The notes: generated by a model not told the origin, from the sequence alone. Positions 1 to 8,112 are shown, counted from the stretch's first letter. The stretch is DNA of 39,536 nucleotides from Flavobacterium psychrophilum (GCA_945879625.1 CAMCVA010000016.1:1-39536); one strand, 5' to 3'. A program made the numbers and translations.

Positions 1-654
1 GTTGATATTTTCTTTCATCATTTTAATCTTCAGGTTTTTCAAAAAATAATAAATGACAGCAACGGAAACTATACCAAATATATCATAATGCCCACTAATT
101 TAGTTGGAGCATCAGCAATCATAAAAACCCTACCAGTTGATGAAATTTATATATTAGACCAAACAAACGCAGAATTAAAATACTTTCCTGCGGTATATCA
201 AAATCACCAGGAAGATATTTACAATGGCCTAGAAAAAGGTAAAATAAAATTAAACAAGTACGAAAAACTAATTCTTATTTTTCCGGGATTTAGAGAGCCT
301 GTAGGGATGAAAATTGGCTTCAAAAAATTCTGTGAAGACTTCGGATTTACCTATTCGGTTATTACTGAGTTTAGAGATAGGGAAATAAAAAAAGGGGAAG
401 TATATATTATTCCTGACGATAGGGATTTAGTAAAAGTTATTGAAAAATCTAAACTACAAAATTTAAAACTTGGTGTAGATTTCGGAATCATATCTTATAA
501 CGAAACCCCTTTGAAAAAAGTAGTAGAAAACGGCATAACAACCATATCTACAGATTTTGTTGCGATGGGAAAAATTTTAGCCCAAATGATTTTGAAAGGA
601 AAAAAAGATCAAATAGAAAATAAAAGTACCCTGATAATTCGCCAGTCTTTATAA
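1..654 (+). CDS. GntR/LacI-type transcriptional regulator, C-terminal ligand-binding part (5' end outside window)
   Basis: The reading frame is open from base 1, with no stop before the ATG at 88, so the gene starts outside the window and 217 residues are visible. The residues before that ATG (VDIFFHHFNLQ...KYIIMP) belong to the same fold. The visible part resembles the periplasmic-binding-protein-like effector domain that Bacteroidota attach to a GntR winged-helix domain. The end GIISYNETPLKKVV...ISTDFVAMGKILAQMIL is typical of LacI-type sensor domains, where the conserved Asp and Thr-Thr-Ile stretch lies near the sugar pocket. The DNA-binding domain is not seen, so the GntR assignment is inferred from the family. 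Such regulators usually control a nearby sugar-use operon, which would lie to the left. The gene looks more AT-rich than the mutase operon that follows. Confidence 0.7.
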   Translation, partial: VDIFFHHFNLQVFQKIINDSNGNYTKYIIMPTNLVGASAIIKTLPVDEIYILDQTNAELKYFPAVYQNHQEDIYNGLEKGKIKLNKYEKLILIFPGFREPVGMKIGFKKFCEDFGFTYSVITEFRDREIKKGEVYIIPDDRDLVKVIEKSKLQNLKLGVDFGIISYNETPLKKVVENGITTISTDFVAMGKILAQMILKGKKDQIENKSTLIIRQSL

Positions 655-876
655 GATCTGAACCTTGGACATTTAAAGTAATGTTAACCCGTTGGGTGTA
701 ATTATTTAAAGTAAAAAAAACCGCTTAAATGTTGGCCAAGCGAAAGCAACAATTGCAATATTTGCTGTTTCCAGATGGTCTCTTATATGACAAGAAAAAT
801 GACACAGTTCGAACTAATCGAATCAATACTTTATTTCACGAAATCGCAGTAAACACAAGGGGTTTGGGTAAAAGAA
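655..876. other. Intergenic stretch without a recognised feature
   Basis: This is AT-rich sequence between the regulator and the tRNA terminator. I see no convincing hairpin, promoter or gene. A 78-codon frame at 729-965 runs into the antisense of the tRNA and is not credible. Confidence 0.5.
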
Positions 877-908
877 AAAAAGACAATCCACTGTTGAATT
901 GTCTTTTT
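877..908 (-). terminator. Intrinsic terminator after tRNA-Pro(GGG)
   Basis: An 11-bp inverted repeat, AAAAAGACAAT (877-887) and ATTGTCTTTTT (898-908), has a 10-nt loop. On the minus strand it follows the tRNA by about 10 nt and ends in a run of U. Confidence 0.75.
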
Positions 909-918
909 GGTAGTAATG

Positions 919-992
919 TCGGGATGACTGGATTCGAACCAGCGACCCCTAGCACCCCATGCTAGTACGCTACCTGGCTGCGCTACATCCCG
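919..992 (-). tRNA. tRNA-Pro, anticodon GGG
   Basis: The reverse complement folds as a cloverleaf. The acceptor CGGGATG pairs with CATCCCG. The anticodon stem CTAGC/GCTAG encloses the loop ATGGGGT with anticodon GGG, and the T arm carries GGTTCGAATCC. The discriminator base is A (position 919), as usual for proline tRNAs. CCA is not encoded, unlike the second tRNA-Pro in this window. The gene lies 78 bp downstream of mutB on the same strand, with its own TATATTTG element and its own terminator. Confidence 0.95.
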
Positions 993-1004
993 ATTAATCG
1001 GTTG

Positions 1005-1012
1005 CAAATATA
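1005..1012 (-). promoter_or_regulatory. Promoter -7 element for tRNA-Pro(GGG)
   Basis: TATATTTG on the minus strand matches the Bacteroidota -7 consensus TAnnTTTG and lies 13 nt before the tRNA 5' end. A -33 element is not clear, so this rests on the -7 element and its position. Confidence 0.6.
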
Positions 1013-1070
1013 ATCTCTTTCTTAAAAAATCAGAAAATTTTTGCTCTTTATTTCTGTGAAGAAAAAGGAA

Positions 1071-3191
1071 TTATTCGGCCAATAAAATTTCTAAAATTGA
1101 AATCGCAGCGGCACTAATTTTAGTACCTGGTCCAAACACAGCAACTGCTCCTGCATCAAACAAGAATTGATAATCTTGTGCCGGAATTACCCCGCCTACA
1201 ATCACCATAATGTCTTCGCGGCCATACCGTTTCAGTTCTTCAATTACTTGCGGAACCAGGGTTTTGTGACCAGCTGCTAGTGAGGAAACGCCCAAAATGT
1301 GCACGTCGTTTTCTACGGCTTGTTTGGCTGCTTCGGCTGGTGTTTGAAACAAAGGACCAATGTCTACGTCAAAACCCACATCGGCGTAGCCTGTAGCTAC
1401 TACTTTGGCACCACGGTCGTGGCCGTCTTGTCCCATTTTGGCAATCATGATGCGCGGACGTCGTCCTTCCTGAACGGCAAACGCATCGGCCAGTTGTTTG
1501 GCTTTCTCAAAACTGGCATCGTCTTTTATTTCTTTGCTATACACGCCACTAAATGTTTTAATTTGTGCTTTATATCGACCATACACACGTTCAAGTGCGT
1601 CGCTAATTTCTCCCAAAGTTGCTCTGGCTCTTGCAGCTTCGATGGCTATTTCTAGTAAATTTCCTTGTTCAGTTCGGGCACATTCGGTGAGTTGTTGCAA
1701 ACATTTGGCCACTTTTTGGGTATCGCGTTTGGCTTTCAAATCGGCCAATTGCTCCAGCTGTTGGGCACGTACCTTTTGGTTATCCACATCCAAAATATGC
1801 AAGGGATCTTCCTGATCCAACCGGTATTTGTTTACGCCTATGATCAAATCTTGTCCGCTGTCAATACGCGCTTGTTTGCGTGCAGCTGCTTCTTCGATAC
1901 GCAGTTTGGGAATTCCAGCTTCAATGGCTTTGGTCATTCCACCCATGGCTTCCACTTCTTCGATAAGCGTCCAGGCTTTTTGGGCAATTTCATCGGTGAG
2001 TTTCTCAATGTAATAACTACCGCCCCAAGGGTCAACTGTATGGGTAATGTGCGTTTCTTCTTGTAAGTATATTTGGGTATTGCGGGCAATTCGTGCCGAA
2101 AAATCAGTGGGCAAGGCAATGGCTTCGTCCAAGGCATTGGTATGCAACGATTGGGTTCCGCCAAAGGCCGCAGCGGCTGCTTCTATGCATGTACGGGCCA
2201 CATTATTAAACGGATCTTGTTCGGTGAGGCTCCAACCTGAGGTTTGGCAATGCGTGCGCAGCGCTAAGGATTTGTCGTCTTTGGGTTCAAATTGTTTGAC
2301 CAGTTTGGCCCACAACATGCGTCCGGCACGCAACTTGGCAATTTCCATAAAGTGATTCATGCCAATGGCCCAGAAAAAGGAAAGGCGCGGTGCAAAATCA
2401 TCGATGTTCATACCCGTTGCCAATCCAGTTCGTATGTATTCCAATCCATCGGCTAGGGTATAGGCCAATTCAATATCGGCGGTTGCTCCTGCTTCTTGCA
2501 TATGATAACCAGAAATTGAAATCGAATTAAATTTCGGCATCTTTTGGCTGCTGAATTCAAAAATCGAAGCGATAATTTTCATAGAAGGCGCTGGCGGATA
2601 AATGTAGGTGTTGCGCACCATAAATTCCTTCAAAATATCATTCTGAATCGTGCCCGAAAGTTGTTCAGGCGATACGCCTTGTTCCTCAGCAGCCACAATA
2701 TAAAACGCCATAATGGGCAAAACGGCGCCATTCATGGTCATCGAAACCGACATTTCATCCAACGGAATTTGGTCAAATAAGACTTTCATGTCTTCCACCG
2801 AATCAATCGCTACGCCTGCTTTTCCTACATCGCCTGCCACGCGTTCGTGATCGGAATCGTAGCCGCGGTGCGTAGCCAAATCAAAGGCAACGGATAGTCC
2901 TTTTTGTCCGGCAGCTAAATTGCGTCGGTAAAAGGCATTGCTTTCTTCGGCTGTAGAAAATCCAGCATATTGCCGAATAGTCCACGGACGACGCACATAC
3001 ATGGTGGCATAGGGTCCGCGCAAATTGGGCGCAAATCCGGCACCAAAATCGAGGTGTTCTAGGGATTCACTATCCTTTTGCGTATAACTTTGTTTCAAAT
3101 CAATGCCTTCTGCAGTAGTGAAAACGCCAGTAGGCGTGGGTGCTTGACTGCTTATTGGAACTTGTACATGCTGTAAATCTTTCCTTTTCAT
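1071..3191 (-). CDS. mutB (scpA): Methylmalonyl-CoA mutase large (catalytic) subunit
   Basis: This 706-residue protein should interconvert (R)-methylmalonyl-CoA and succinyl-CoA with adenosylcobalamin. Together with the small subunit it links propionyl-CoA to the citric acid cycle. The N-terminal two thirds is the TIM-barrel substrate domain. Residues equivalent to the classical CoA-carboxylate contacts are present: Tyr75 in IRQYAGF, Arg193 in [10 protein letters not shown] and His230 in [10 protein letters not shown]. The constant offset of 14 from the Propionibacterium numbering supports the alignment. The C-terminal domain has the base-off B12 motif DGHDRG in [13 protein letters not shown]. 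The ATG lies 11 bp after the mutA stop, so the two are surely cotranscribed. Length and motifs are normal for the family. I am very sure of the identity; specificity for methylmalonyl-CoA follows from the Tyr/Arg pair. Confidence 0.97.
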   Translation of the reverse strand: MKRKDLQHVQVPISSQAPTPTGVFTTAEGIDLKQSYTQKDSESLEHLDFGAGFAPNLRGPYATMYVRRPWTIRQYAGFSTAEESNAFYRRNLAAGQKGLSVAFDLATHRGYDSDHERVAGDVGKAGVAIDSVEDMKVLFDQIPLDEMSVSMTMNGAVLPIMAFYIVAAEEQGVSPEQLSGTIQNDILKEFMVRNTYIYPPAPSMKIIASIFEFSSQKMPKFNSISISGYHMQEAGATADIELAYTLADGLEYIRTGLATGMNIDDFAPRLSFFWAIGMNHFMEIAKLRAGRMLWAKLVKQFEPKDDKSLALRTHCQTSGWSLTEQDPFNNVARTCIEAAAAAFGGTQSLHTNALDEAIALPTDFSARIARNTQIYLQEETHITHTVDPWGGSYYIEKLTDEIAQKAWTLIEEVEAMGGMTKAIEAGIPKLRIEEAAARKQARIDSGQDLIIGVNKYRLDQEDPLHILDVDNQKVRAQQLEQLADLKAKRDTQKVAKCLQQLTECARTEQGNLLEIAIEAARARATLGEISDALERVYGRYKAQIKTFSGVYSKEIKDDASFEKAKQLADAFAVQEGRRPRIMIAKMGQDGHDRGAKVVATGYADVGFDVDIGPLFQTPAEAAKQAVENDVHILGVSSLAAGHKTLVPQVIEELKRYGREDIMVIVGGVIPAQDYQFLFDAGAVAVFGPGTKISAAAISILEILLAE

Positions 3192-3202
3192 CGTTCGTTT
3201 CG

Positions 3203-4561
3203 TTAAGCTTCCGTTTGCAAGCGTTCTTGTTCTACTTTTTCGGCCAATCGTTTTTCGAGAATTGGCGTGATCAGTGTCTTTCGGCCCTTAATTTTTATAA
3301 ATGGAAACAATTCCAAGTCGTGTTTCATGCGGTCAGCCTTATTTGGGTGTTTATTTGTACCCAATAATACCGTTTTTCCTTCGTCAAATAAGGCCTGCTC
3401 TTTGGCGGCACTTTCTTGTATTTTGCGGGTAATTACCCCTTCTTTGAGTTGTTGTATAAAGCCACCCTGTGCTTCTATTTCATGAAACAAAGCCAGTGAT
3501 TTTTCGGCTAATTGTTGGGTGAGACTCTCAATGTAATAACTGCCATCGGCCGGATTATCCACTTTATCCAAATAACTTTCGTGTTTCAGGATGAGCAATT
3601 GGTTGCGGGCAATGCGGTCGCCAAATTCGTTGTCCTTGTGGTACAAAGCGTCATAGGGCAAATTGATTATGGTATTGGCGCCGCCCAATATGGCACTCAT
3701 GCATTCGGTAGTGGTGCGCAACATATTCACGTTGTAATCGTAGATCGTTTTGTTTCGTTTGGAGGGAGACACCACGATATGACAGGGATGGTGGTGATTG
3801 TATTCTTGTGCAATCAATTTAAATAGGCTGCGAAAGGCACGCAATTTGGCTATTTCAAAAAAGTAATTGCTGCCCACTGCCCACTGAAAAACCAGTGGTT
3901 GATGACAGCTCAATCGGTTGAAATACTCGTTGGCTTGTCCCAAACTATAGGCAATTTGTTGCACCATGTTTGCGCCTGCATTCTGAAACAAAGCCGCATC
4001 AATGCTAATATAACTGCATTTCAGTTGGGCTTCTACCGATTTTATGAGTTCAAAATTATCAGCTGAACCCGAATGCCAATTGCCTTCACGAGCAAAATAC
4101 CCGATGGGGTCGTTGTAAATTGCGATCGGCTGCGGGTAGTTTTGTGCAAACTGGTTGATCGTTTGAATCGCATTGGCCTCCAAAAATCCCAATTGAATAT
4201 GAATGGGTACCGCCAAATCGGCTACAGCTGAAAGCAATTTAACGCAATCTATTTCGGGATTGTCTACCTGAAAATGCAAGGATTCTGCCCCACGAGCAAC
4301 CGTGTCTTTGGCGCGTGCAATGCTTTTTTCTAGGTCAAATACAAAAATGGCTTGCCCAATTTTGCAAGCCGATGCCTGGCTAGAACTGAGTGGCTGTAAA
4401 TTATCTAAGTCGTTGTGGTAAAAGGGTTTTACGCGAATGCCTTCGGGTGAATCCCAAACTACCGTATCGTTGTATTCGGCTCCTTTGAGTTCAAATTGAA
4501 TTTGTTGCTTCCACTGTTTGGAGGAAACCGGATTAAAATCAGAAAATAAAGGAGTTGACAT
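3203..4561 (-). CDS. mutA: Methylmalonyl-CoA mutase small (non-catalytic) subunit
   Basis: This 452-residue partner of MutB has a degenerate mutase barrel, for example [30 protein letters not shown], which parallels the MutB region around its [21 protein letters not shown]. The C-terminal B12-binding domain (DxHxxG) is absent and the protein is shorter than some small subunits that keep a remnant of it. The expected role is structural: it forms the heterodimer with MutB and does not bind substrate or cofactor. It begins 24 bp after the divIC-like gene and stops 11 bp before mutB, in a four-gene minus-strand operon that starts with udk. Confidence 0.93.
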   Translation of the reverse strand: MSTPLFSDFNPVSSKQWKQQIQFELKGAEYNDTVVWDSPEGIRVKPFYHNDLDNLQPLSSSQASACKIGQAIFVFDLEKSIARAKDTVARGAESLHFQVDNPEIDCVKLLSAVADLAVPIHIQLGFLEANAIQTINQFAQNYPQPIAIYNDPIGYFAREGNWHSGSADNFELIKSVEAQLKCSYISIDAALFQNAGANMVQQIAYSLGQANEYFNRLSCHQPLVFQWAVGSNYFFEIAKLRAFRSLFKLIAQEYNHHHPCHIVVSPSKRNKTIYDYNVNMLRTTTECMSAILGGANTIINLPYDALYHKDNEFGDRIARNQLLILKHESYLDKVDNPADGSYYIESLTQQLAEKSLALFHEIEAQGGFIQQLKEGVITRKIQESAAKEQALFDEGKTVLLGTNKHPNKADRMKHDLELFPFIKIKGRKTLITPILEKRLAEKVEQERLQTEA

Positions 4562-4585
4562 GTATCGGTAGAAATTGAAAATTGA

Positions 4586-4921
4586 TTAGGGTTTTGTTGC
4601 CGAAGAATCCAAATCGATCAAATAAATGTCTTCGTTTTGTTTTTTCATAAAGTACTTTTCTCGAGCATATTTTTCGACTTGGTTGGGATCTTTAAGCGAA
4701 TTTATGTTCTGCTGATCTTTGCGAATCTCGTCTTGGTAGTATTTTTTATTGGTTTCTAGTTCCTGAATTTCTTTATCCAATTCGCGGTGTTCCAATTGCG
4801 AATAGTTGTCCAAGAACAACATCCATACACAAAAAAACAGCAAAACCCAGACGTATTTGTTTTTCAGGTAGGGCAACCATTTGTTTGGTTTTCGCTCGAT
4901 GAGTTCTTCTGTTTGCTCCAT
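4586..4921 (-). CDS. Septum formation initiator, DivIC/FtsB-like
   Basis: This is a 111-residue bitopic membrane protein. A short basic N-terminus (to about residue 22) is followed by one transmembrane helix (YVWVLLFFCVWMLFL, about 24-38). A charged coiled coil follows (about 42-85, rich in Glu, Lys and Gln), and then the VEKYAREKYFMKK segment typical of the FtsB/DivIC family. These proteins sit at the division site with FtsL and FtsQ/DivIB. The gene lies 9 bp after udk and 24 bp before mutA. Small size and low conservation make DivIC versus FtsB undecidable, but the family is clear. Confidence 0.85.
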   Translation of the reverse strand: MEQTEELIERKPNKWLPYLKNKYVWVLLFFCVWMLFLDNYSQLEHRELDKEIQELETNKKYYQDEIRKDQQNINSLKDPNQVEKYAREKYFMKKQNEDIYLIDLDSSATKP

Positions 4922-4930
4922 TTTTTTGAT

Positions 4931-5539
4931 TTAAACTAATCGTTGGTTGATCACGGCGCGCACCACATCAATGGCTACCGTATTGTATGTGTCATTTGGA
5001 ATGATGATATCGGCAAAGGCTTTGGTGGGCTCAATAAACTGCTGATGCATCGGTTTTAATGTCGTTTGATAACGCGAAAGCACTTCGTCCATGTCGCGGC
5101 CTCGCTCGGCTATATCGCGCTTGAGTCGACGAATTAACCGCTCGTCTGAATCAGCATGAACAAAGATTTTTATGTCAAATAAGTCCCGCAATTCGGGGTG
5201 AGTTAGGATTAAAATTCCTTCCACTATCATCACTTTGCGCGGGTGGGTATGTACGGTATCGTCGGTGCGGTTGTGAATGACAAACGAATAGACCGGTTGC
5301 TCAATGTTATTTCCTGCTTTTAATTCTTTGAGCTGTTCAACCAATAAATCAAAATCAATGGCTCTCGGGTGATCAAAGTTAATGAGGGACCGTTCCTCAT
5401 AGGACATGTTGTTATTGGCTTTGTAATATGAATCTTGCGAGATAATGCCCACTTCGGTATCGGGTAATTCATTCATAATTTGGTGTACTACCGTAGTTTT
5501 TCCGCTACCAGTTCCTCCCGCAATTCCGATGATGAGCAT
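4931..5539 (-). CDS. udk: Uridine kinase
   Basis: This 202-residue cytosolic P-loop kinase phosphorylates uridine and cytidine to UMP and CMP in pyrimidine salvage. The Walker A motif GGTGSGKT lies at residues 8-15. The family segments SQDSYYK, NFDHPRAIDFDLL, VIVEGI-like MIVEGILI and IRRLKRDIAERGRD follow in the expected order. The length matches bacterial Udk. It is the first gene of the minus-strand operon udk-divIC-mutA-mutB. A TATTTTTG element at 5566-5573 gives it a leader of about 20 nt. Its place ahead of a division gene and a mutase looks like operon convenience, not a shared pathway. Confidence 0.95.
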   Translation of the reverse strand: MLIIGIAGGTGSGKTTVVHQIMNELPDTEVGIISQDSYYKANNNMSYEERSLINFDHPRAIDFDLLVEQLKELKAGNNIEQPVYSFVIHNRTDDTVHTHPRKVMIVEGILILTHPELRDLFDIKIFVHADSDERLIRRLKRDIAERGRDMDEVLSRYQTTLKPMHQQFIEPTKAFADIIIPNDTYNTVAIDVVRAVINQRLV

Positions 5540-5565
5540 GTGAAGTTGATTTTAAATTTGCTATA

Positions 5566-5573
5566 CAAAAATA
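5566..5573 (-). promoter_or_regulatory. Promoter -7 element for the udk-divIC-mutAB operon
   Basis: TATTTTTG on the minus strand fits TAnnTTTG, 27-34 bp before the udk start codon. No obvious -33 TTTG is present. It lies back to back with the plus-strand tRNA promoter at 5674-5681. Confidence 0.55.
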
Positions 5574-5647
5574 GAAATTTAATTGAGCCCACCATTGCTT
5601 GCTCGGTCTTTTTACAACCGCAACTATTCGCAATTATAATCTTGTTT

Positions 5648-5681
5648 TTGTTAGGACAACTCAATATTAGTGCTATATTTG
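5648..5681 (+). promoter_or_regulatory. Promoter for tRNA-Pro(TGG)
   Basis: A TTG at 5648-5650 and TATATTTG at 5674-5681 are separated by 23 bp, within the range seen for flavobacterial promoters. The -7 element ends 11 bp before the tRNA 5' end. Confidence 0.65.
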
Positions 5682-5692
5682 CACACGCTTTT

Positions 5693-5770
5693 CGGGGTGT
5701 AGCGTAGCACGGTTATCGCGCCTGCTTTGGGAGCAGGAGGCCGCAGGTTCGAATCCTGCCACCCCGACCA
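5693..5770 (+). tRNA. tRNA-Pro, anticodon TGG, with encoded CCA
   Basis: The acceptor CGGGGTG (5693-5699) pairs with CACCCCG (5760-5766). The discriminator is A and CCA is encoded (5768-5770). The anticodon stem CCTGC/GCAGG holds the loop TTTGGGA with anticodon TGG. The T arm GCAGGTTCGAATCCTGC is perfect. A strong terminator follows at once. Together with tRNA-Pro(GGG) this gives two proline isoacceptors flanking the udk-mutB operon. Confidence 0.96.
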
Positions 5771-5803
5771 AAAACCTTTCAGCGAAGCTGGAAGGTTTTT
5801 TTT
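5771..5803 (+). terminator. Intrinsic terminator after tRNA-Pro(TGG)
   Basis: AAAACCTTTCAGC, loop GAA and GCTGGAAGGTTTT form a 13-pair stem with one T-G wobble, followed by a T run. It starts directly after the CCA. Confidence 0.9.
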
Positions 5804-6045
5804 ATGCCCAAACCCCAAGCTCGCTTGAAGGGTTTGGGCATAAAAAAAACCTCCTCATTTTTTGAAAAAAAAATGGAAAGGTTTTTGAGCAACATCCCCC
5901 AAACAGGATCACGAAGTAATCCTGTTTTCTATAACCCCAAGCTCGCTTGAAGGGTTTGGGCATAAAAAAAACCTCCTCATTTTTTGAAAAAAAATGGAAA
6001 GGTTTTTGAGCATCTTCCCCCCCAAACAGGATCACGGAGTAATCC
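5804..6045. repeat. Two tandem copies of a 112-113 bp hairpin-rich repeat (period 122)
   Basis: Copy 1 spans 5811-5922 and copy 2 spans 5933-6045. They are almost identical apart from one base in the A tract, a few bases after 'gagca' and the C-tract length. Copy 1 contains three hairpins. The first is ATGCCCAAACCC...GGGTTTGGGCAT (5804-5841), extended by CAAGC/GCTTG. The second is an AAAACCT...AGGTTTTT arm with internal ATTTTTT/AAAAAAT (about 5845-5886). The third is AAACAGGAT/ATCCTGTTT (5901-5927). Copy 2 keeps the second hairpin but has lost the outer arm of the first and the right arm of the third. A 93-codon minus-strand frame across both copies is a by-product of the repeat. Confidence 0.85.
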
Positions 6046-6260
6046 GGCCAGGAGTGTTCTTTATCACCTTCGAATTTTGTCATAGACGAAATTCATTTTT
6101 ATAGCGATAGTCTTTAGGCTAGCGCCAATGTTTCAAGTTTAAGGTTTCAGGTTTCTCGCAAAGCCGAGAAGCCACAATTAAAAGTTCAATCAGCCATTAG
6201 CCAAAAGCCATTAGGCAATAGTGTATGCGAAACGAAGAGTATTCAACGTATGGATATATC
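6046..6260. other. Intergenic stretch with degenerate short repeats
   Basis: No gene is supported here. The sequence carries low-complexity phrases such as 'gtttcaagtttaaggtttcag' in part and the near-duplicated 'agccattagccaaaagccattag'. Phrases of this kind are common between flavobacterial genes. I see no promoter aimed at a neighbouring gene. Confidence 0.5.
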
Positions 6261-6289
6261 CTTCGCGTCTCTGCGTCTTTGCGAGCGAT
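6261..6289. repeat. 29-bp dispersed repeat, copy left of higBA
   Basis: It begins cttcgcgtctctgcgt and ends gagcgat. It matches the sequence at 7008-7036 at 26 of 29 positions in the same orientation. The two copies bracket the higBA module. Confidence 0.75.
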
Positions 6290-6318
6290 ATTACTGGTAA
6301 TGTATATTATATCTTTCC

Positions 6319-6615
6319 TCACGCCGCCTTCACCACCGCTTTTATCCCATCATATTCCTGCTTCTTTGCCTGGTTTTCGTCTTCTATGTCATAATCATCT
6401 TGTAAACTCAACCAAAATTTGGCTGATGTGCCAAAATACTTGGATAGACGAATGGCAGTATCGGCTGTAATTCTGCGGTTTCCTCTCAAAATTTCACCTA
6501 CGCGGGTCTGGGGAATAAACGTTTCTTTGGCCAATCGATAGGCCGAAATATTTAAGGGCACTAGAAATTCTTCTTTCAAAATTTCTCCCGGATGTATGTT
6601 TTTTAAATTTTCCAT
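6319..6615 (-). CDS. higA: HigA-type antitoxin, XRE/HTH family
   Basis: This 98-residue protein opens with the HigA signature IHPGEILKEEFLVPLNIS. A helix-turn-helix follows (YRLAKETFIPQTRVGEILRGNRRITADTAIRLSKYFGTSAKFWLSLQ, about 25-72, shown as one run of family motifs). HigA proteins neutralise HigB and repress their own promoter. Length and all family segments are intact. It lies 10 bp after the end of the higB frame in the usual toxin-first order. As the toxin frame is broken, this may now be an orphan antitoxin or regulator. Confidence 0.9.
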   Translation of the reverse strand: MENLKNIHPGEILKEEFLVPLNISAYRLAKETFIPQTRVGEILRGNRRITADTAIRLSKYFGTSAKFWLSLQDDYDIEDENQAKKQEYDGIKAVVKAA

Positions 6616-6625
6616 AGTGATGTGT

Positions 6626-6905
6626 TTAATGATAATCTACAATTTGCACCTCAAAGGCATGGTCGTTTTCCCAAACAAATACAATTCGCCACTGCTTATT
6701 GATTCGAATGCTGTAAACCAGCCAAATTTCCACTTAGTTTTTCCAAAAAGTTGGCCGGTGGAATCCTGAGATTGCTTATGTTTTGGGCGCTGTTAATCAT
6801 GCGCAGTTTTCTTCGGGCTACCTGTTGAATTTCAAACGGCAATTTCCGCGATACGATTCCTCTCCAAATTTTTTCTGTTTCTTTATCTCCAAAGTCTTTG
6901 ATCAT
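6626..6905 (-). pseudogene. higB: HigB-type mRNA interferase, frameshifted
   Basis: The frame starts MIKDFGDKETEKIW and continues with normal HigB sequence to LSGNLAGL. It then shifts into QHSNQ and stops (uninterrupted frame 6696-6905, 69 codons). The missing C-terminus is encoded in another frame directly after: YSIRINKQWRIVFVWEN, then DHAFEVQIVDYH and a stop at 6626. One extra T (or a loss of two bases) in GGTTTAC around 6713-6719 explains the break. An intact protein would be about 92 residues, normal for HigB. The shifted part holds the conserved RINKQWRI-W core needed for RNA cleavage, so the product should be inactive. A sequencing error is possible. Confidence 0.85.
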
Positions 6906-6927
6906 GGCGTGTAAAATATACTAACGC

Positions 6928-6935
6928 CAAAGGTA
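6928..6935 (-). promoter_or_regulatory. Promoter -7 element for higBA
   Basis: TACCTTTG on the minus strand lies 22 bp before the higB start. Between it and the start is a small dyad, GTA-AAATA-TAC, in the place where HigA autoregulatory sites are often found. The operator role is inference. Confidence 0.5.
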
Positions 6936-7007
6936 AGTAATATTTTTAAGCGCTCAGCCATCAGCTCTCAGCTTTTTCTCAAATCAAATTCAATTATACA
7001 AATCAAT

Positions 7008-7036
7008 CTTCGCGTCTCTGCGTATTGGTGAGCGAT
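7008..7036. repeat. 29-bp dispersed repeat, copy right of higBA
   Basis: This is the partner of 6261-6289 (26 of 29 identical). The three differences are in the middle (attggt in place of ctttgc). It lies between higB and trxB. Confidence 0.75.
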
Positions 7037-7045
7037 CAACAATCA

Positions 7046-7061
7046 TCCCGAAGTTTCGGGA
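7046..7061. repeat. 16-nt hairpin TCCCGA-agtt-TCGGGA
   Basis: This is a perfect short inverted repeat without a T tract. The same arms recur at 28931-28946 with loop cgct, which suggests a dispersed hairpin motif and not a terminator. Confidence 0.5.
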
Positions 7062-7119
7062 CAAAAATCGTTAATCAAATTGTTCATAACTCCTATTTCC
7101 ACTTTTAACCCGAATGCCT

Positions 7120-7127
7120 TACCTTTG
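7120..7127 (+). promoter_or_regulatory. Promoter -7 element for trxB
   Basis: TACCTTTG, a perfect TAnnTTTG, lies 23 bp before the trxB ATG. The -33 element is not clear. Confidence 0.6.
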
Positions 7128-7150
7128 GGCCTCTTATAAAATTCACGAAT

Positions 7151-8095
7151 ATGTCAGCGATAGAAAATGTAAAATGTTTAATTATTGGTTCAGGGCCTGC
7201 GGGCTATACAGCTGCAATTTATGCCGCTCGAGCCAATATGAATCCCGTATTGTACCAAGGCACACAGCCGGGTGGCCAATTGACTACCACCAACGAAGTC
7301 GAAAATTTCCCCGGGTATGTAGATGGCGTAACTGGCCCAGAAATGATGGTGCAGTTGCAACAACAAGCCCAACGTTTTGGCACCGATGTGCGTGACGGTT
7401 GGGTAACCAAAGTAGATTTTTCTGGTCCGGTGCACAAAGTATGGGTCAACGATACCAAAGAAATCCATTGCCAAACCATTATTATTTCTACAGGTGCTAC
7501 TGCCAAGTATTTGGATTTGCCTTCTGAGCAACATTATTTAAAATTAGGCGGAGGCGTTTCGGCCTGTGCTGTTTGCGACGGATTTTTCTACCGCAACCAA
7601 GAAGTAGTCATTGTAGGAGCAGGAGATTCAGCCTGTGAAGAGGCGCACTATTTGTCCAAACTATGTAAAAAAGTAACCATGTTGGTGCGCAGCGAACAAT
7701 TTAGAGCGTCCAAAATTATGGAAGCCCGTGTGCGCAAAACCGAAAATATCGAAATCATCATGCACACCGATACAGTAGAAGTGTTGGGCGATGGTCAAGT
7801 GGTTACGGGTGTAAAAGCACACAACAAAACTTCGGGTGAAACATTTGAAATCCCGGCTACAGGTTTCTTTGTAGCAATTGGACACACACCCAACACCGGA
7901 TTATTTAAAGATTTTATTACGGTTGATGAAACCGGTTACATCAAAAATGTTCCAGGATCTTCCAAAACCAATGCAATGGGTGTTTTTGTAGCGGGTGATG
8001 CAGCCGATCATGTGTATCGTCAAGCCATTACAGCAGCGGGAACCGGTTGTATGGCAGCCTTGGATGCTGAGCGTTATTTGGCCACTTTAGAATAA
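7151..8095 (+). CDS. trxB: Thioredoxin-disulfide reductase
   Basis: This 314-residue FAD- and NADPH-dependent enzyme reduces thioredoxin. The FAD-binding GSGPAG is at residues 13-18, with GGQL and ENFPG downstream. The redox-active CAVC is at 139-142, the NADPH motif GAGDSA at 156-161, and the second FAD motif is VFVAGDAAD near 286. Length and order are those of the low-molecular-weight TrxB family. The ATG fits the TACCTTTG promoter. An ORF of 93 codons starting at 7114 in another frame is a shadow. The gene is followed by a two-way terminator. Confidence 0.97.
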   Translation: MSAIENVKCLIIGSGPAGYTAAIYAARANMNPVLYQGTQPGGQLTTTNEVENFPGYVDGVTGPEMMVQLQQQAQRFGTDVRDGWVTKVDFSGPVHKVWVNDTKEIHCQTIIISTGATAKYLDLPSEQHYLKLGGGVSACAVCDGFFYRNQEVVIVGAGDSACEEAHYLSKLCKKVTMLVRSEQFRASKIMEARVRKTENIEIIMHTDTVEVLGDGQVVTGVKAHNKTSGETFEIPATGFFVAIGHTPNTGLFKDFITVDETGYIKNVPGSSKTNAMGVFVAGDAADHVYRQAITAAGTGCMAALDAERYLATLE

Positions 8096-8112
8096 GCTTT
8101 TCAATAATGCGT

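Noticed and set aside
729..965. 78-codon plus-strand frame ending VGMTGFEPATPSTPC
   Set aside because: The C-terminus is the antisense of tRNA-Pro(GGG), a common artefact, and the frame also crosses the terminator hairpin.
1299..2066. Several plus-strand frames over mutB (118, 105 and 133 codons)
   Set aside because: These are shadows of the mutB reading frame with unlikely composition and no start context.
5802..6083. 93-codon minus-strand frame with an internal repeat (FFMPKPF-like)
   Set aside because: It translates the two hairpin repeats; both hairpin arms would be coding, and the frame differs between the copies.
5693..6905. Genomic island inserted at tRNA-Pro(TGG)
   Set aside because: No integrase and no duplicated tRNA 3' end were found downstream within the window; the repeats there do not copy the tRNA sequence.
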